This document shows positions 16,781-25,596 of a DNA stretch of 64,000 bases, one piece after another. Origin of the DNA: Actinomycetaceae bacterium. GTDB lineage: Bacteria; Actinomycetota; Actinomycetes; Actinomycetales; Actinomycetaceae. The stretch is from the NCBI GenBank assembly GCA_030524055.1, contig JAUNHH010000005.1:72334-136333 (forward strand). The letters are read 5' to 3'. The stretch's first letter is position 1. Each line of letters opens with the position of its first letter. The position numbers and the translations under genes were made by a program. The notes under the pieces were generated by a model. It was not told the DNA's origin. It made no database searches and saw only the letters and a program-made list of their open reading frames with translations.

Positions 16781-16800
16781 TCATCGCTACATGGCGATGA
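16781..16800. promoter_or_regulatory. Candidate ArsR operator overlapping the arsR start
   Basis: Inverted repeat TCATCGC (16781-16787) and GCGATGA (16794-16800) spanning ATG 16791. Similar in symmetry to SmtB/ArsR sites; inference. Confidence 0.35.
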
Positions 16801-17174
16801 ATCGGGAGATTGTCCCTCCCATCGACGAAACAGCAACTGCCGCCTACGCCCACCTCTTCCAGGCGTTGGCTGAGCCAACACGCCTAGCTATTGTTCAGCA
16901 CCTCTCCTCCGGCGAGCATCGAGTGCGCGACCTCGTTGCCCATATGGGTTTGGCGCAATCAACTGTCAGTAAACACATCAGTTTCCTCCTCGAATGTGGC
17001 CTGGTGACCGTCCGCCCCGAAGGCCGTGCCAGTTGGTATGCCCTCGCTGAACCCGCACTGCTGCGCATTCTCATCGCTGCCGCGGAAAGGATGCTTGAGG
17101 CGACAGGAAATCCCGCTGTTCTCTGTAGTCATCTGCGGCCAGGTGGCATGGCTGACTCTGAGAGAAGTGCATGA
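16791..17174 (+). CDS. ArsR/SmtB-family metal-responsive repressor
   Basis: 127 aa winged-helix regulator: FQALAEPTRLAIVQHLSSGEHRVRDLV, QSTVSKHISFLLECGLV and RASWYALAEPALL. Few Cys: one in the recognition wing (LLECGLV) and one at the C-terminus (VLCSHL), an arrangement reminiscent of CmtR/CzrA-like sensors. It is coupled by an ATGA overlap to the cation efflux gene and should derepress it when Zn, Cd or a similar ion is high. ATG 16791 (MAMNRE) is preferred over the earlier in-frame ATG because homologues begin here. Confidence 0.9.
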   Translation: MAMNREIVPPIDETATAAYAHLFQALAEPTRLAIVQHLSSGEHRVRDLVAHMGLAQSTVSKHISFLLECGLVTVRPEGRASWYALAEPALLRILIAAAERMLEATGNPAVLCSHLRPGGMADSERSA

Positions 17175-18208
17175 TTATGGGCGCCAAACGCGGACACCGG
17201 CAGAACCACGAACGTGGACACCGGCAGAACCACGAACGCGGACACGGGCAGCAACGTGGACATCAGCACGCACATCACCATGACCATGGCCCTGCCCTTG
17301 TCAATCACGGATCACCTGCAGATTTCCGCACCAAATTGTGGATCGTTTTCCTCCTTACCGCCGGAATTGTCCTCGCCCAAGCGGTCGGAGCGATCCTCAC
17401 GGGCAGCCTGGCGCTCCTCACCGACACGGTTCATGCGCTTGTCGATGCCTCCGGGCTGCTTGTCGCCCTTATTGCGGCAACGTTAATGCTCCGGCCAGCG
17501 GATTCTCGCAGAACCTGGGGGTATCGCCGCATTGAAGTCATTGCTGCCCTTGGGCAGGCGGGCCTGCTTATTGCTGTGGGCATATATACGGTGATTGAGG
17601 GTGTGCGGCGCCTCATCGAACCGCCGGAAATCCACGGTGGAGAAATGTTGCTTTTTGGCATGATTGGGCTCGCGGCCAATATCGTCGGACTCCTCGTGCT
17701 CACCTCTGCCAGGGGTGACAATTTCAATATGCGCGCGGCTTTCCTTGAGGTCCTCAATGATGCGCTGGGGTCCCTTGGAGTCATCGTTGCTGCGATCGTC
17801 ATTGCGACGACGGGTTTCCTCAGAGCAGATGCAATTGCGAGTTTATTTATCGCCGCCCTGATTGTTCCGCGTGCAGTCACGCTCCTTCGAGAAACCCTCA
17901 GTGTGCTTATGGAGTTCAGTCCGCAGGATCTCGATCTTGACGCGGTACGCACGCGCATTCTCAGCATTGATCACGTTCTTGAGGTCCATGATCTTCACGC
18001 TTCCACTGTGGCCACCGGCCTGCCCACGCTGAGCGCACATATCGTCGTTGATGACACGTGCTTCAGCGACAATCACGCCGCCGAAATCCTGTGCGACGTC
18101 AGGCGTTGCGTTGCCGAGGACTTCGATGTCCAGATCCAGCACTCGACATTCCAGATCGAAACCAGGAGCATCGCAGCGGCAGAGCCCGATTCCTTCTGTC
18201 ATCGCTGA
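17171..18208 (+). CDS. Cation diffusion facilitator (CzcD/ZitB-like) metal efflux protein
   Basis: 345 aa. Exports Zn or related divalent ions by proton antiport. His-rich cytoplasmic N-terminus (HQHAHHHDHG) lengthened by 8-residue RGHRQNHE repeats; six membrane segments; C-terminal metal-sensing domain. The transport site in TM2 is H88-x3-D92 (HALVD); in TM5 the equivalent is E193-x3-D197 (EVLND), so the usual second His is Glu, a change that can alter ion choice. Operon with the ArsR gene. Substrate inferred, not proven. Confidence 0.92.
   Translation: MIMGAKRGHRQNHERGHRQNHERGHGQQRGHQHAHHHDHGPALVNHGSPADFRTKLWIVFLLTAGIVLAQAVGAILTGSLALLTDTVHALVDASGLLVALIAATLMLRPADSRRTWGYRRIEVIAALGQAGLLIAVGIYTVIEGVRRLIEPPEIHGGEMLLFGMIGLAANIVGLLVLTSARGDNFNMRAAFLEVLNDALGSLGVIVAAIVIATTGFLRADAIASLFIAALIVPRAVTLLRETLSVLMEFSPQDLDLDAVRTRILSIDHVLEVHDLHASTVATGLPTLSAHIVVDDTCFSDNHAAEILCDVRRCVAEDFDVQIQHSTFQIETRSIAAAEPDSFCHR
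17191..17238 (+). repeat. 24-bp tandem repeat inside the CDF gene
   Basis: Two nearly identical 24-base units (17191-17214 and 17215-17238), with a degenerate third, encode RGHRQNHE twice. Only one base differs, so the duplication is recent and may vary in copy number between strains. Confidence 0.75.
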
Positions 18209-18224
18209 GTGTGGCCCATCAGGT

Positions 18225-18289
18225 ACGAGGGCGGGGCGCGGGTGTTGTGACTGGGCTTCGTCCTCGTTAAAACAGAACCCCGCCCTCGT
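18225..18289. terminator. Paired GAGGGCGGGG repeats forming a hairpin
   Basis: ACGAGGGCGGGGC (18225-18237) and its inverted copy CCCCGCCCTCGT (18278-18289), 40-base loop, directly after the CDF gene. Likely ends the arsR-CDF transcript or marks a processed 3' end; no U tract. Confidence 0.5.
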
Positions 18290-18379
18290 ACATAGTGAAT
18301 CTGGGGGACTGGAAGGTCTTAGCCTGCCCTGGCCGAGCACCCGCGCTACAGTTGACGAAAACCAAGGGAGGGACGCGCG

Positions 18380-18769
18380 ATGGATGGGCCAGAACTACAC
18401 GAGCGTGCGGCTGCGCGCGCCGAGGAACTGCCAGGGTCCCAGCTCACCCGCCCTTTCGGCGAGGAATGGGATGTCTGGAAAATCCGCGAGAAAGTGTTCA
18501 TGCTCCTCAGTGAACACGCTGGTGAGCACATTGTGATCCTGAAAGCCAAGCCAGCAGATAGCGTCGCATTGCGCGAAGCCTTTCCTGACATTACTCCGGG
18601 ATATCACATGAATAAGAAGCACTGGATTACGGTGCATCCGGGAGGTTCGGTGGATCCTGAATTCTTGGATGACCTGGTCACGGAGTCCTACCTACTGGTC
18701 GTCGAGGGGCTACCGCGGCGCCTTCGGCCCGTGGACCCGCAGACTTTCGGGCAGGGTGTTCAACATTAA
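18380..18769 (+). CDS. MmcQ/YjbR-family protein
   Basis: 129 aa with the CyaY-like DNA-binding fold of the YjbR family: LPGSQLTRPFGEEWDVWKI, KVFMLLSE, ILKAKPADSVALRE and GYHMNKKHWITVHPGGSVD. Members are small cytoplasmic proteins of unknown physiological role. ATG 18380 has GGGAGGGA upstream. Its stop (TAA 18767-18769) overlaps a GAGGGCG repeat. Confidence 0.9.
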   Translation: MDGPELHERAAARAEELPGSQLTRPFGEEWDVWKIREKVFMLLSEHAGEHIVILKAKPADSVALREAFPDITPGYHMNKKHWITVHPGGSVDPEFLDDLVTESYLLVVEGLPRRLRPVDPQTFGQGVQH

Positions 18770-18780
18770 CGAGGGCGAGG
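18769..18780 (+). repeat. GAGGGCGGGG repeat copy (variant)
   Basis: ACGAGGGCGAGG; its first A is the last base of the TAA stop of the YjbR-family gene. Confidence 0.55.
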
Positions 18781-18895
18781 CCCGCCCGTCCCTGCAACTT
18801 AACGCCAATAAAAGTCAATGCCATGTCCTTTCACGATATTCCGGTGATAAGAGTCGGCGGGAAGGGCTGGCACCACACGAGAAAGGCCTACTGCT

Positions 18896-19633
18896 ATGGC
18901 AAGAATCCTTGTTACTGGGTCCACAGATGGTGTTGGCCGTGCGAGCGCAGCAACGTTGTTGCAGGAAGGGCACGATGTCGTTGTCCACGGGCGTTCCTCG
19001 CAACGTTTGCACGCTATCAGCTCCCTTCTTGATCAGGGTGCCCAGGCAGTGATTGGCGATCTTGCTGATCTTGGCCAGGTGCGCAGTGTCGCTGACCAAG
19101 CGAATGCGCTCGGACCCTACGACGCGGTCATCCATAACGCCGGTGTGTACAGCGGTCCAGCATTACTACCTGTCAATGTGGTGGCCCCATATGTACTTAC
19201 TGCCTGCATTGAGCGCCCAGCAAGGCTCATCTACCTCAGCAGCAGTATGCATCATGGCGGAAAAGCGGATATCGCAGGTGCTGACTGGAGCGGGTCCGCC
19301 GCAACGCACACCTATTCAGATAGCAAGTTGTTTCTGACGACTCTTATGGCGGCGGTAGCCAGGCTCTGGCCGCAGACCCTCAGTCATGCGGTTGATCCGG
19401 GGTGGGTGCCCACAAAAATGGGTGGTGCCGCGGCGACAGATGACCTTGACCTTGGCCACGTCACTCAGGTGTGGCTGGCTACCTCGGATGACGCAGTGAC
19501 GCTGCCTTCCGGGCAATATTGGTATCACCAGGAAATCCAGCCGCTTCATCGGGCGGTTAATGATATCCACTTCCAAGAGGAACTTCTTGGGGCGTTGGCA
19601 AAGCACACCAGTATTGATCTGCCGCGTGGGTAG
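18896..19633 (+). CDS. Short-chain dehydrogenase/reductase
   Basis: 245 aa SDR. Cofactor motif GSTDGVGR (8-15), NAG (81-83), catalytic Ser about 116-118 and YSDSK (Y140, K144). The chain continues past the active site with VDPGWVPTKMGG, so the fold is complete. Closest in style to daunorubicin C-13 ketoreductase-like and retinol dehydrogenase-like SDRs; substrate unknown. Monocistronic. Confidence 0.92.
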   Translation: MARILVTGSTDGVGRASAATLLQEGHDVVVHGRSSQRLHAISSLLDQGAQAVIGDLADLGQVRSVADQANALGPYDAVIHNAGVYSGPALLPVNVVAPYVLTACIERPARLIYLSSSMHHGGKADIAGADWSGSAATHTYSDSKLFLTTLMAAVARLWPQTLSHAVDPGWVPTKMGGAAATDDLDLGHVTQVWLATSDDAVTLPSGQYWYHQEIQPLHRAVNDIHFQEELLGALAKHTSIDLPRG

Positions 19634-19752
19634 GCGGCGCTAGGTGGTCATGCCGCAACATCTGCTTCGGGAAATTGTGGCTCGCCCAAGCAGTCGCTTT
19701 TCTGAGGTGCTGATCTGGTTATGCCTGCGCCCTTTGCCCCAGCATCCTTGAC

Positions 19753-20334
19753 CTACCCGCGGCGAAGCGTGACGGTGGCCTTCCCTTGCCCCAAGGCTTG
19801 GCGTAATTCTTCGGCACTGGCGTCAGTAATCCGGCCAATTCGAGTAAGGCTCCAGGAATTGGTGTCATAGTAAATGGCCAACGTATTGCCCTGGTAGAGA
19901 ATGACATCGCCTGCTTGAGTCGTCATCTGCTCGTCATTTGTTGGTAGGGAGCGGGGCAACTGGCCAACTTTCTCAAAACCACCGTAGTCCTCCATTGAGA
20001 GCTCAAGGCCGCCCTCGCCAACGAGTTCGACCAGTGCATCAACTGAGGAGTTATCAGCTAATTCCAACTGGAAATCACGCCCATTAATAGTCACAATCAT
20101 GGATTCCTCTTGTGGTGGCGTGGGGGCTTCCGCCGGACGTGAAGACGACGGCGACGAATCGCTAGAGGACGCAGAGGACGAGGGCGGGGCGGCGGCTGAT
20201 TGAGAGGCGCCCCCTCCAGCAGAAGCTGATGCGTCGGGGCTGCTCGCGGAAGTGCAGCCGACTGCAAAAAATACGAGAAGGGGAAGGGTGGCGTAGGCGG
20301 CTGCCTTGACCGCGAAGGTGGGGGAGGGCCTCAT
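19753..20334 (-). CDS. Lipoprotein with cyclophilin-like domain
   Basis: 193 aa. Lipoprotein signal with Cys at about residue 27 (FFAVGCTS), a Ser/Ala/Pro-rich linker of about 50 residues, then a Cyclophil_like2 domain: [65 protein letters not shown], split by loops. It is anchored outside the membrane. The start overlaps the stop of the acetyltransferase gene (ATGA), so the two form an operon. The linker carries an in-frame copy of the GAGGGCGGGG repeat (20178-20190), read as AAPPSS. Confidence 0.88.
   Translation of the reverse strand: MRPSPTFAVKAAAYATLPLLVFFAVGCTSASSPDASASAGGGASQSAAAPPSSSASSSDSSPSSSRPAEAPTPPQEESMIVTINGRDFQLELADNSSVDALVELVGEGGLELSMEDYGGFEKVGQLPRSLPTNDEQMTTQAGDVILYQGNTLAIYYDTNSWSLTRIGRITDASAEELRQALGQGKATVTLRRG
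20178..20190 (+). repeat. GAGGGCGGGG repeat copy inside a coding linker
   Basis: Exact ACGAGGGCGGGGC within the low-complexity linker of the cyclophilin-like lipoprotein. Confidence 0.6.
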
Positions 20335-20972
20335 TCAGTGTCCTCTTCGGTATCCTCGATTTTTCGGACAACCCGTGCTGGAACTCCTACCACAATGGTG
20401 CGAGCAGGCACATCCTTAGTGACCACGGACCCCGCACCAATAACCGCGCCATCACCGATGGTAACCCCGGGCAGAATAGTCACATTGGCGCCCAGCCAGA
20501 CGTCGCGCCCAATGCGTACAGGCGCAGGGTGCATATCAGCGCGGCGCGCGGGGTCGAATTCGTGATTCAGGGTGGTGATCACTGCATTGTGGCCGATCAA
20601 CGCGCCATCGCCAATGTCGATTCCGCCTTGATCTTGGAAACGGCAACCGCTATTGAGGAAGACCCCTTCCCCGAATCGCGTATTTCGCCCGAAATCGGTG
20701 GTAAAAGGAGGAAATAAACGGAAAGAATCGGGAACGTCACTGCCTGTCAGGGCACGCATAAGTTCGACGATCTCTTCGGGTGAATGGTAGGCGCTATTGA
20801 GTTCAGCGGTCAGGCGCTGGGCTTCTCGGCTAGCGGTATGCATGGCCTGATGATGGGGCGAGTTGCCGCGAATCGTCTCGCCAGCATTGAGCGCGGCGAG
20901 GAGAGCGTCAAGTCCTTCGATAGTGGCTGCTTGCCATGTGTGAGGGGAGGTGGGCTGAGAAGGAGTGGTCAT
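20331..20972 (-). CDS. Sugar O-acetyltransferase (maltose/galactoside acetyltransferase type)
   Basis: 213 aa trimeric left-handed beta-helix enzyme that moves acetyl from acetyl-CoA to a sugar hydroxyl. N-terminal Mac domain ([22 protein letters not shown]), then hexapeptide repeats ([30 protein letters not shown], split) with the catalytic His in TTLNHEFDP and the closing [25 protein letters not shown] 20972 follows AGGGAGCAAT; the longer frame to 21032 has no support. Cotranscribed with the lipoprotein. Confidence 0.92.
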   Translation of the reverse strand: MTTPSQPTSPHTWQAATIEGLDALLAALNAGETIRGNSPHHQAMHTASREAQRLTAELNSAYHSPEEIVELMRALTGSDVPDSFRLFPPFTTDFGRNTRFGEGVFLNSGCRFQDQGGIDIGDGALIGHNAVITTLNHEFDPARRADMHPAPVRIGRDVWLGANVTILPGVTIGDGAVIGAGSVVTKDVPARTIVVGVPARVVRKIEDTEEDTE

Positions 20973-21155
20973 TATTGCTCCCTTGAGGGTTCGGTGACGG
21001 GCAGCAGCATACGGCCGCGCAGGTAATTGCAATTATAGGATTATCGCTTGTCGCGGAGAAGGGGCTTTTCCTTATTGTCACTAGCATTTGCTGCTGAATG
21101 TTCTCCCGTCTCTTAGCGTGTTACGCTCCTATTGATCAATGACAAAGGGGGGGGG

Positions 21156-21743
21156 TTGGCATTGTCTGAATATCGCTATGAACCGCAAAAGGAGAATCAG
21201 GCGTCGGCCACTCAGCCGCCGCCAACCAATGCTCCTAATGGGGGAAATACCTACGTCGGAATGTCCGTTGATCCGACTACTGCCGCACCTAATGCAGCGC
21301 CTAGTCAGCAGCATTATTACTATTCGCCTCCGCCGCCACCAAGTGGGCAAATGTCGTGGCTTCTTGGCTTGGCAGTGATGATTCCTCTGCCCATTATCGG
21401 GTCGGTGTTTGCTAGCTTGGCCATGATTTTTGCTGGTTTATCGCTGCGGAAAAATCCTGACGTGGGAGGATATAACGCACTTAAGGCAGCGGACTGGGGA
21501 ATGACCTATTTATTAGGAACAATCCTGTTATTAGGTGCGCATTTCTGGATCCTCTTCGCCGTTCTTCCACCCGAGGGGACCTCAGAGTTCTTTCCAACGG
21601 GAATCCCAATCACTATCTGGGCTGTGCTAACCGTCTTTCACCTTGGGTACTGCATTTATGGCGGATTGAGAGCAAACCAGCGTCTTCCCATCCGCTTTTC
21701 GGGAATTCCTTTCTTTTCGTGGCGCCGGAATAGGGACTTTTAA
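21156..21743 (+). CDS. Membrane protein with proline/Gln-rich N-terminus
   Basis: About 195 aa. A 60-residue disordered cytoplasmic or extracellular N-terminus (PQKENQASATQPPPT, HYYYSPPPPPSG) is followed by four hydrophobic segments (WLLGLAVMIPLPIIGSVFASL, YLLGTILLLGAHFWILF, ITIWAVLTVFHLGYCIYGG). The layout recalls DUF4870-type proteins, but the match is loose. TTG 21156 directly follows a run of nine G that can serve as ribosome site; TTG 21162 is possible. Function unknown. Confidence 0.7.
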   Translation: MALSEYRYEPQKENQASATQPPPTNAPNGGNTYVGMSVDPTTAAPNAAPSQQHYYYSPPPPPSGQMSWLLGLAVMIPLPIIGSVFASLAMIFAGLSLRKNPDVGGYNALKAADWGMTYLLGTILLLGAHFWILFAVLPPEGTSEFFPTGIPITIWAVLTVFHLGYCIYGGLRANQRLPIRFSGIPFFSWRRNRDF

Positions 21744-21755
21744 CGAGGGCGGGGC
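21743..21755 (+). repeat. GAGGGCGGGG repeat copy
   Basis: Exact ACGAGGGCGGGGC; first A is shared with the TAA stop of the membrane protein gene. Confidence 0.75.
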
Positions 21756-22230
21756 GGCTATGTGCGCAGGTCGCCAATTACTGGTCAGCAGCCTGAATTG
21801 ATAAACCGCGTCCACGACGACAATTGCCGCTTAAAACCACGTCGTCGCGGCGGTTTGTCCGCTCGCCGCAACCGGGATAGGCGCCCGGGCACTCTGCGAA
21901 AGAGGACTGCCGTCACACACAGCCCAAAACAGCAGTGATCCTGGGCAGAAAAATACGCCCAACCCTAAATCCTGACTTTCTCCCAGCAATACAGCAAAAA
22001 CCCGACGCCCCAATACGAAATATCCGCTAATCCACAGATTCGAGGGGCATTGAACTCTGCGTGAGAGTAAGGTCGAATTTGTGCCTGCCGTGTCTGGTCC
22101 TAATCCTCTTTCGCGTTGTTGTCTTTCGTGAGGCTATGTACTGGCCGTCGGCTTAAAACGGAGGATTCTGTGGCATGCGATTATATAAATTCCGTGCCCC
22201 GCCCTCGTCAATGAATGAAAAACGCCTGCT
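21756..22230. other. Long intergenic region
   Basis: About 475 bases with no supported gene. It holds a bulged hairpin (CCGCG at 21806-21810 plus CGACGAC at 21815-21821, pairing with GTCGTCG at 21841-21847 and CGCGG at 21846-21850) and one repeat copy at 22196-22208. Short ORFs here have no domains or ribosome sites. Confidence 0.5.
22196..22208 (-). repeat. GAGGGCGGGG repeat copy
   Basis: GCCCCGCCCTCGT, 22 bases before the start of the glycosylase gene, in its untranslated leader. Confidence 0.75.
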
Positions 22231-22875
22231 ATGCCTCTTTCCCCTGACCTCACCCACCTTCTGTCCAGAAGTCCGCTTGAGGTCGCGCCGCATTTGCTTG
22301 GTGCGACTATTACCAGCCAGGATCTCGCCGCCGGCGCCGAATCCGCCGTTTCGATCCGACTGACTGAAGTCGAGGCCTACGCAGGAGCGGATGATCCCGC
22401 ATCCCACGCATTCCGCGGCCAAACCGCGCGTAATGCCAGTATGTTCGGCCCATCCAGCACCATTTACATCTATTTCATTTACGGGATGCATTTTTGTGTC
22501 AACATTGTCTGCGGAAATGAGGGCGAGGCCGGTGCCGTTCTCCTCCGCGCAGGCGAAATTACGGCAGGGGAGGCGAATGCCCGTCAGCGGCGGCCTGCGG
22601 CGAGAAATAGTTGGGATCTCGCTCGTGGGCCGGCTCGTCTATGTGCTGCCCTTGGGTTAAATCGTGAGGATGATGGTACCCGGCTTGGCGGGCCTGGCTC
22701 GCGCCTGACATTGACATTGCCCGCTGAAGAAATACCTAGCGACCGCATTTGCACTGGTCCGCGAGTTGGCGTTCCGGGGCTGGGTGCTGATGAAGTTCGT
22801 TTTCCGTGGCGTTTCTGGATCGACGGTGACCCGACAGTTTCGCCCTACCGGCCAGCCCGTCCTCGTAGGAAATAG
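22231..22875 (+). CDS. DNA-3-methyladenine glycosylase (AAG/Mpg family)
   Basis: 214 aa base-excision repair enzyme that releases alkylated purines. Motifs: APHLLGATI, VSIRLTEVEAYAGADDPASHAFRGQT (split; E48 is the catalytic Glu), RNASMFGPSSTIYIYFIYGMHFCVNIV and VLLRAGE, then DLARGPARLCAALGL. Full family length. Start ATG 22231 is the only plausible one. Monocistronic. Confidence 0.95.
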   Translation: MPLSPDLTHLLSRSPLEVAPHLLGATITSQDLAAGAESAVSIRLTEVEAYAGADDPASHAFRGQTARNASMFGPSSTIYIYFIYGMHFCVNIVCGNEGEAGAVLLRAGEITAGEANARQRRPAARNSWDLARGPARLCAALGLNREDDGTRLGGPGSRLTLTLPAEEIPSDRICTGPRVGVPGLGADEVRFPWRFWIDGDPTVSPYRPARPRRK

Positions 22876-22913
22876 CGGACATTCCGGGGCATCCCCTTCG
22901 GAAAGACAATCTC

Positions 22914-22926
22914 ACGAGGGCGGCGC
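22914..22926 (+). repeat. GAGGGCGG repeat copy (variant)
   Basis: ACGAGGGCGGCGC, 38 bases after the glycosylase stop; identical to the variant at 12844. Confidence 0.6.
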
Positions 22927-22975
22927 AGTGCTGTGAAGAGGTTTTCAGATGCGCGATCAAATCTAAGAATAGAAA

Positions 22976-23022
22976 ATCTCCCTAGGTCGCAGTGACACAA
23001 ACCAACTACGTCCTAGGGAGAT
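22976..23022 (-). terminator. Rho-independent terminator of the flotillin gene
   Basis: Arms ATCTCCCTAGG (22976-22986) and CCTAGGGAGAT (23012-23022). Read on the minus strand the stem is followed by TTTTCT, so it fits the end of the flotillin transcript, 16 bases past its stop. Confidence 0.75.
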
Positions 23023-23037
23023 CCTGCAGGGGGCAAA

Positions 23038-24543
23038 CTACTCAGACTCGCCCTTGACTGCACGAGCGAGAGAACTCAAGGTTTCAGCGGTTGTCGATCC
23101 GTTGAGAGCCTCATTCTGCACATCGAGCTGCTTGAGGAGACCAGGAACACTGCCGAGGACACGCGACAATAAGTTGCTATCGTCGCCCTGGCCTGATCCC
23201 ATATCAATGAAGGTCGCCTTCTCACCAATACTTGCCATAGTCTTGACGGCAGCGGTAGAGACCTGGATCGTCGTGTCTCGACGGATTTCAGCAAGTGCAA
23301 TCTCCAAATTGGCGCCATTGTTGGCAGCCAAGGCTTCTGCCATCTTGAGTTGAGCTTCCGCTTCGGCCCAACCCTTAGCTCGAATAGCAGCAGCTTCAGC
23401 TTCACCTTTGGCCTGTGCGATTTCAGCTTCAGCCAAGCCGGCCCGGCGGACCATATCTGCTTCAGCCTCCGCCGTCTTGTTGATGGCAGCGGCTTCACCC
23501 TCTGCCCTAATCCGAGCAGCTTCAGCTTCACCCTTGGCCTTTGCGGCGGCCACTTCAGCCTCAGCTTCAGCATCGATTGCCGATTTGCGTGCTTCTGCTT
23601 CAGCTTCGATCTCTTGGCGCTGCTTTTCAGTTTCAGCCCGTGTTAAAACGGCTGCACGCTGCGCGTTGGCTGCCTCTTGATCCTGCTGAGCCTTAACAAC
23701 AGCGACGGCACCTTCATTGGCGGCAACTTCTTTCGCACGCTCAGTACGACGGAGTTCGCCGGCGACATCAGCATCAGCATTGGCGATATCCGTCTTTGCT
23801 TTGATGTCCGCAGCGCGAAGGTCAACATCAAGTTGGCGTTCCTTCAGGGCTAAGTCCCTGTTGAGTTCGGCAGCGAAGGCCGCCTCATCTGCCTTTGCTT
23901 GGCTTACGCGAATTTCCTGATCTGCTGTCGCCTTCAGGGTCGCAGCCTTCTTGCGTTGATTCTCGTGATCTTCAGCTGCCAGATTGCGGTAATAGTCGTT
24001 GCGGTCAGCAACTTCAGCGATATTAAGTGAGACCAGCTCAAAGCCAAGATCTGCCATTCGCGGAGCAACACCCTCCATGACACTGGTTGCGAATGTCGAT
24101 TTATCGACAATGACGTCTTCTGGCGTCATTGTCGCGACGACAGCGCGAACTTCGCCGTCGAGTGTCTGTTGGAGTGAGTCCATAATGCTTTTTTGATCGG
24201 AGCTGCCAAAGCCTCGAACAGCTTTTTCGAGAGCGATTCCATCCTGGGCATTCACTCTCAGTTGCGCTGTCCATCGCACGACAATCGGCACAATCGTGCT
24301 GGTTTGTGTTTCCTGGTCATCAGAGCGGACGGTCATGACGCTTAAAGGAAACATTTCCCACTTACGAGTGGGCGGAATAAAAGCTCCTCCGCCTGGCAGA
24401 ATGCGCATTGGTTTATTGCCACCGGTAATGACTAGCGCCTGATCGGCGCTAGCAATTTTATAGCGGACCTTATATAGGATGCCGCCGCCAATTAGTAAAG
24501 TGATCAGGGCGATGATGCCAACAAATGCTCCCAGGATTCCCAT
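23038..24543 (-). CDS. Flotillin/SPFH-domain membrane protein
   Basis: 501 aa. One N-terminal membrane segment (LGAFVGIIALITLLIGGGILY), an SPFH/band 7 domain (about 30-200), then about 200 residues of Ala/Glu-rich coiled coil with heptads of EAEAEA and AKGEAEAA, and a Gly/Ser-rich tail. Flotillins scaffold ordered membrane patches and help secretion, signalling and membrane stress responses. Monocistronic with its own terminator. The coil DNA is repetitive (GCTTCAGC units), so length may vary. Not an NfeD-linked YqfA: no nfeD is adjacent. Confidence 0.92.
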   Translation of the reverse strand: MGILGAFVGIIALITLLIGGGILYKVRYKIASADQALVITGGNKPMRILPGGGAFIPPTRKWEMFPLSVMTVRSDDQETQTSTIVPIVVRWTAQLRVNAQDGIALEKAVRGFGSSDQKSIMDSLQQTLDGEVRAVVATMTPEDVIVDKSTFATSVMEGVAPRMADLGFELVSLNIAEVADRNDYYRNLAAEDHENQRKKAATLKATADQEIRVSQAKADEAAFAAELNRDLALKERQLDVDLRAADIKAKTDIANADADVAGELRRTERAKEVAANEGAVAVVKAQQDQEAANAQRAAVLTRAETEKQRQEIEAEAEARKSAIDAEAEAEVAAAKAKGEAEAARIRAEGEAAAINKTAEAEADMVRRAGLAEAEIAQAKGEAEAAAIRAKGWAEAEAQLKMAEALAANNGANLEIALAEIRRDTTIQVSTAAVKTMASIGEKATFIDMGSGQGDDSNLLSRVLGSVPGLLKQLDVQNEALNGSTTAETLSSLARAVKGESE

Positions 24544-24665
24544 GGGATTCTCCTTTCTGTGGGGGATGATGTAATTTGTGGACCGTTTTATCTGCTATTA
24601 CGACCTAAAAAGGGCGCTAGCGTGTGCTAGTTGAAGAAGGGTCATAAATTCGGCAACAGTGGGAA

Positions 24666-24932
24666 TTATTTTACGGCTGTGTATGTTGCCGGTATTGCTT
24701 GATTGGTTGCCTTTAGGGTGAAGTCATTAAATGGGCTCAGAAGGTGTGCATAATGCGTATTTGAGACCATATCTATAACAGCGGCGTGGAAGGTAATACG
24801 ACGTCCGTGACTGCACATGCGTTTGCAAATATCTTCAGGTAGCGCGTTGATCCGGTCATCGTCGATCCGGTCAGAATGAACAGTGGACTCAGGCTTGGCT
24901 GCGCCCAAGATGTGCGAGAAGGTTTGGCTCAT
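24666..24932 (-). CDS. Small hypothetical protein
   Basis: 88-residue frame, MSQTFSHILGAAKPESTVHSDR ... ATYTAVK. ATG 24932 has AGGGA at suitable distance. No domain recognised and codon use is weakly coding-like. It stands alone between the flotillin promoter region and a toxin-antitoxin pair. May not be a gene. Confidence 0.35.
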   Translation of the reverse strand: MSQTFSHILGAAKPESTVHSDRIDDDRINALPEDICKRMCSHGRRITFHAAVIDMVSNTHYAHLLSPFNDFTLKATNQAIPATYTAVK

Positions 24933-25281
24933 GTGAGTCCCTGTACTCTCGTGTTTACGTGTGTTGATGCGAAGAATCTTACACCTGAGGATTCATAGAA
25001 ACCAGAGGGTAAATTGGGGTGGACCGGTTGCGTTGGCTTAGCACTGAGTCTCAAATTGAGAATCGGACGCTACTGGGTGCATTAGGGTGGGACTGATGAT
25101 TTACGCAGCTAACTCAGCCTTACTATGAACTGACCTCACACTAGGTGTCGTGCCAACCCCCATGTACCAGGCGCAAATGAAATTCCGTGAGGCTGGCCTG
25201 CGAGGTGTCTGGAATGGAATCCGCATATACAACTGTCAGGTTTGTCAGGATCCTGCTATTCTCGCTACCAAGGAGGCGGTT
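24933..25281. other. Intergenic region before the excisionase-HTH/PIN pair
   Basis: About 350 bases. An open frame from 25150 joins the antitoxin frame but lacks coding character. A direct repeat TGTCAGG (two copies, 25231-25252) lies in the likely promoter. Nothing else seen. Confidence 0.45.
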
Positions 25282-25593
25282 ATGGAAACATTAGAAATCA
25301 CTCTTCAGACGCCCGGTTGGCAAGAACTTATCGCGCAACACCTTGCTGTTGGCGACAGGGTGACGGTGAAGATTGAAACCCCCTCGCTGTCTCCAGCACA
25401 GGCTGCAGCGGCGCTAAATGTTTCTCGCTCGGCAGTCCAACAGTGGATTATGCAGGGAAAAATTCGATCCGAACGGCACGGTACCTACCATCGGATTCCT
25501 GTGCGTGAAGTTGAGCGTTTCCGTGCTGAACGGATTCGGGGGATCGCCGAGGATGATTTTGACGCCATCCATGAGGATCTTCATTGGGGATAA
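25282..25593 (+). CDS. Excisionase-type HTH antitoxin-like protein
   Basis: 103 aa. Residues about 38-90 form a MerR/excisionase helix-turn-helix (SPAQAAAALNVSRSAVQQWIMQGKI, HRIPVREVERF), a DNA-binding type that accompanies PIN toxins. The acidic tail EDDFDAIHEDLHWG would contact the toxin. ATG 25282 follows AAGGAGG (25270-25276), so the long upstream frame is not used. Three bases separate it from the PIN gene. Confidence 0.85.
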   Translation: METLEITLQTPGWQELIAQHLAVGDRVTVKIETPSLSPAQAAAALNVSRSAVQQWIMQGKIRSERHGTYHRIPVREVERFRAERIRGIAEDDFDAIHEDLHWG

Positions 25594-25596
25594 GTT

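Noticed and set aside
21831-22013. 60-codon minus-strand frame in the long intergenic region
   Set aside because: No ribosome site, no domain, and atypical composition.
23076-23646. Additional coding frames (165 and 98 codons) within the flotillin gene
   Set aside because: They arise from the GCTTCAGC-rich repeats that encode the coiled coil and have no independent support.
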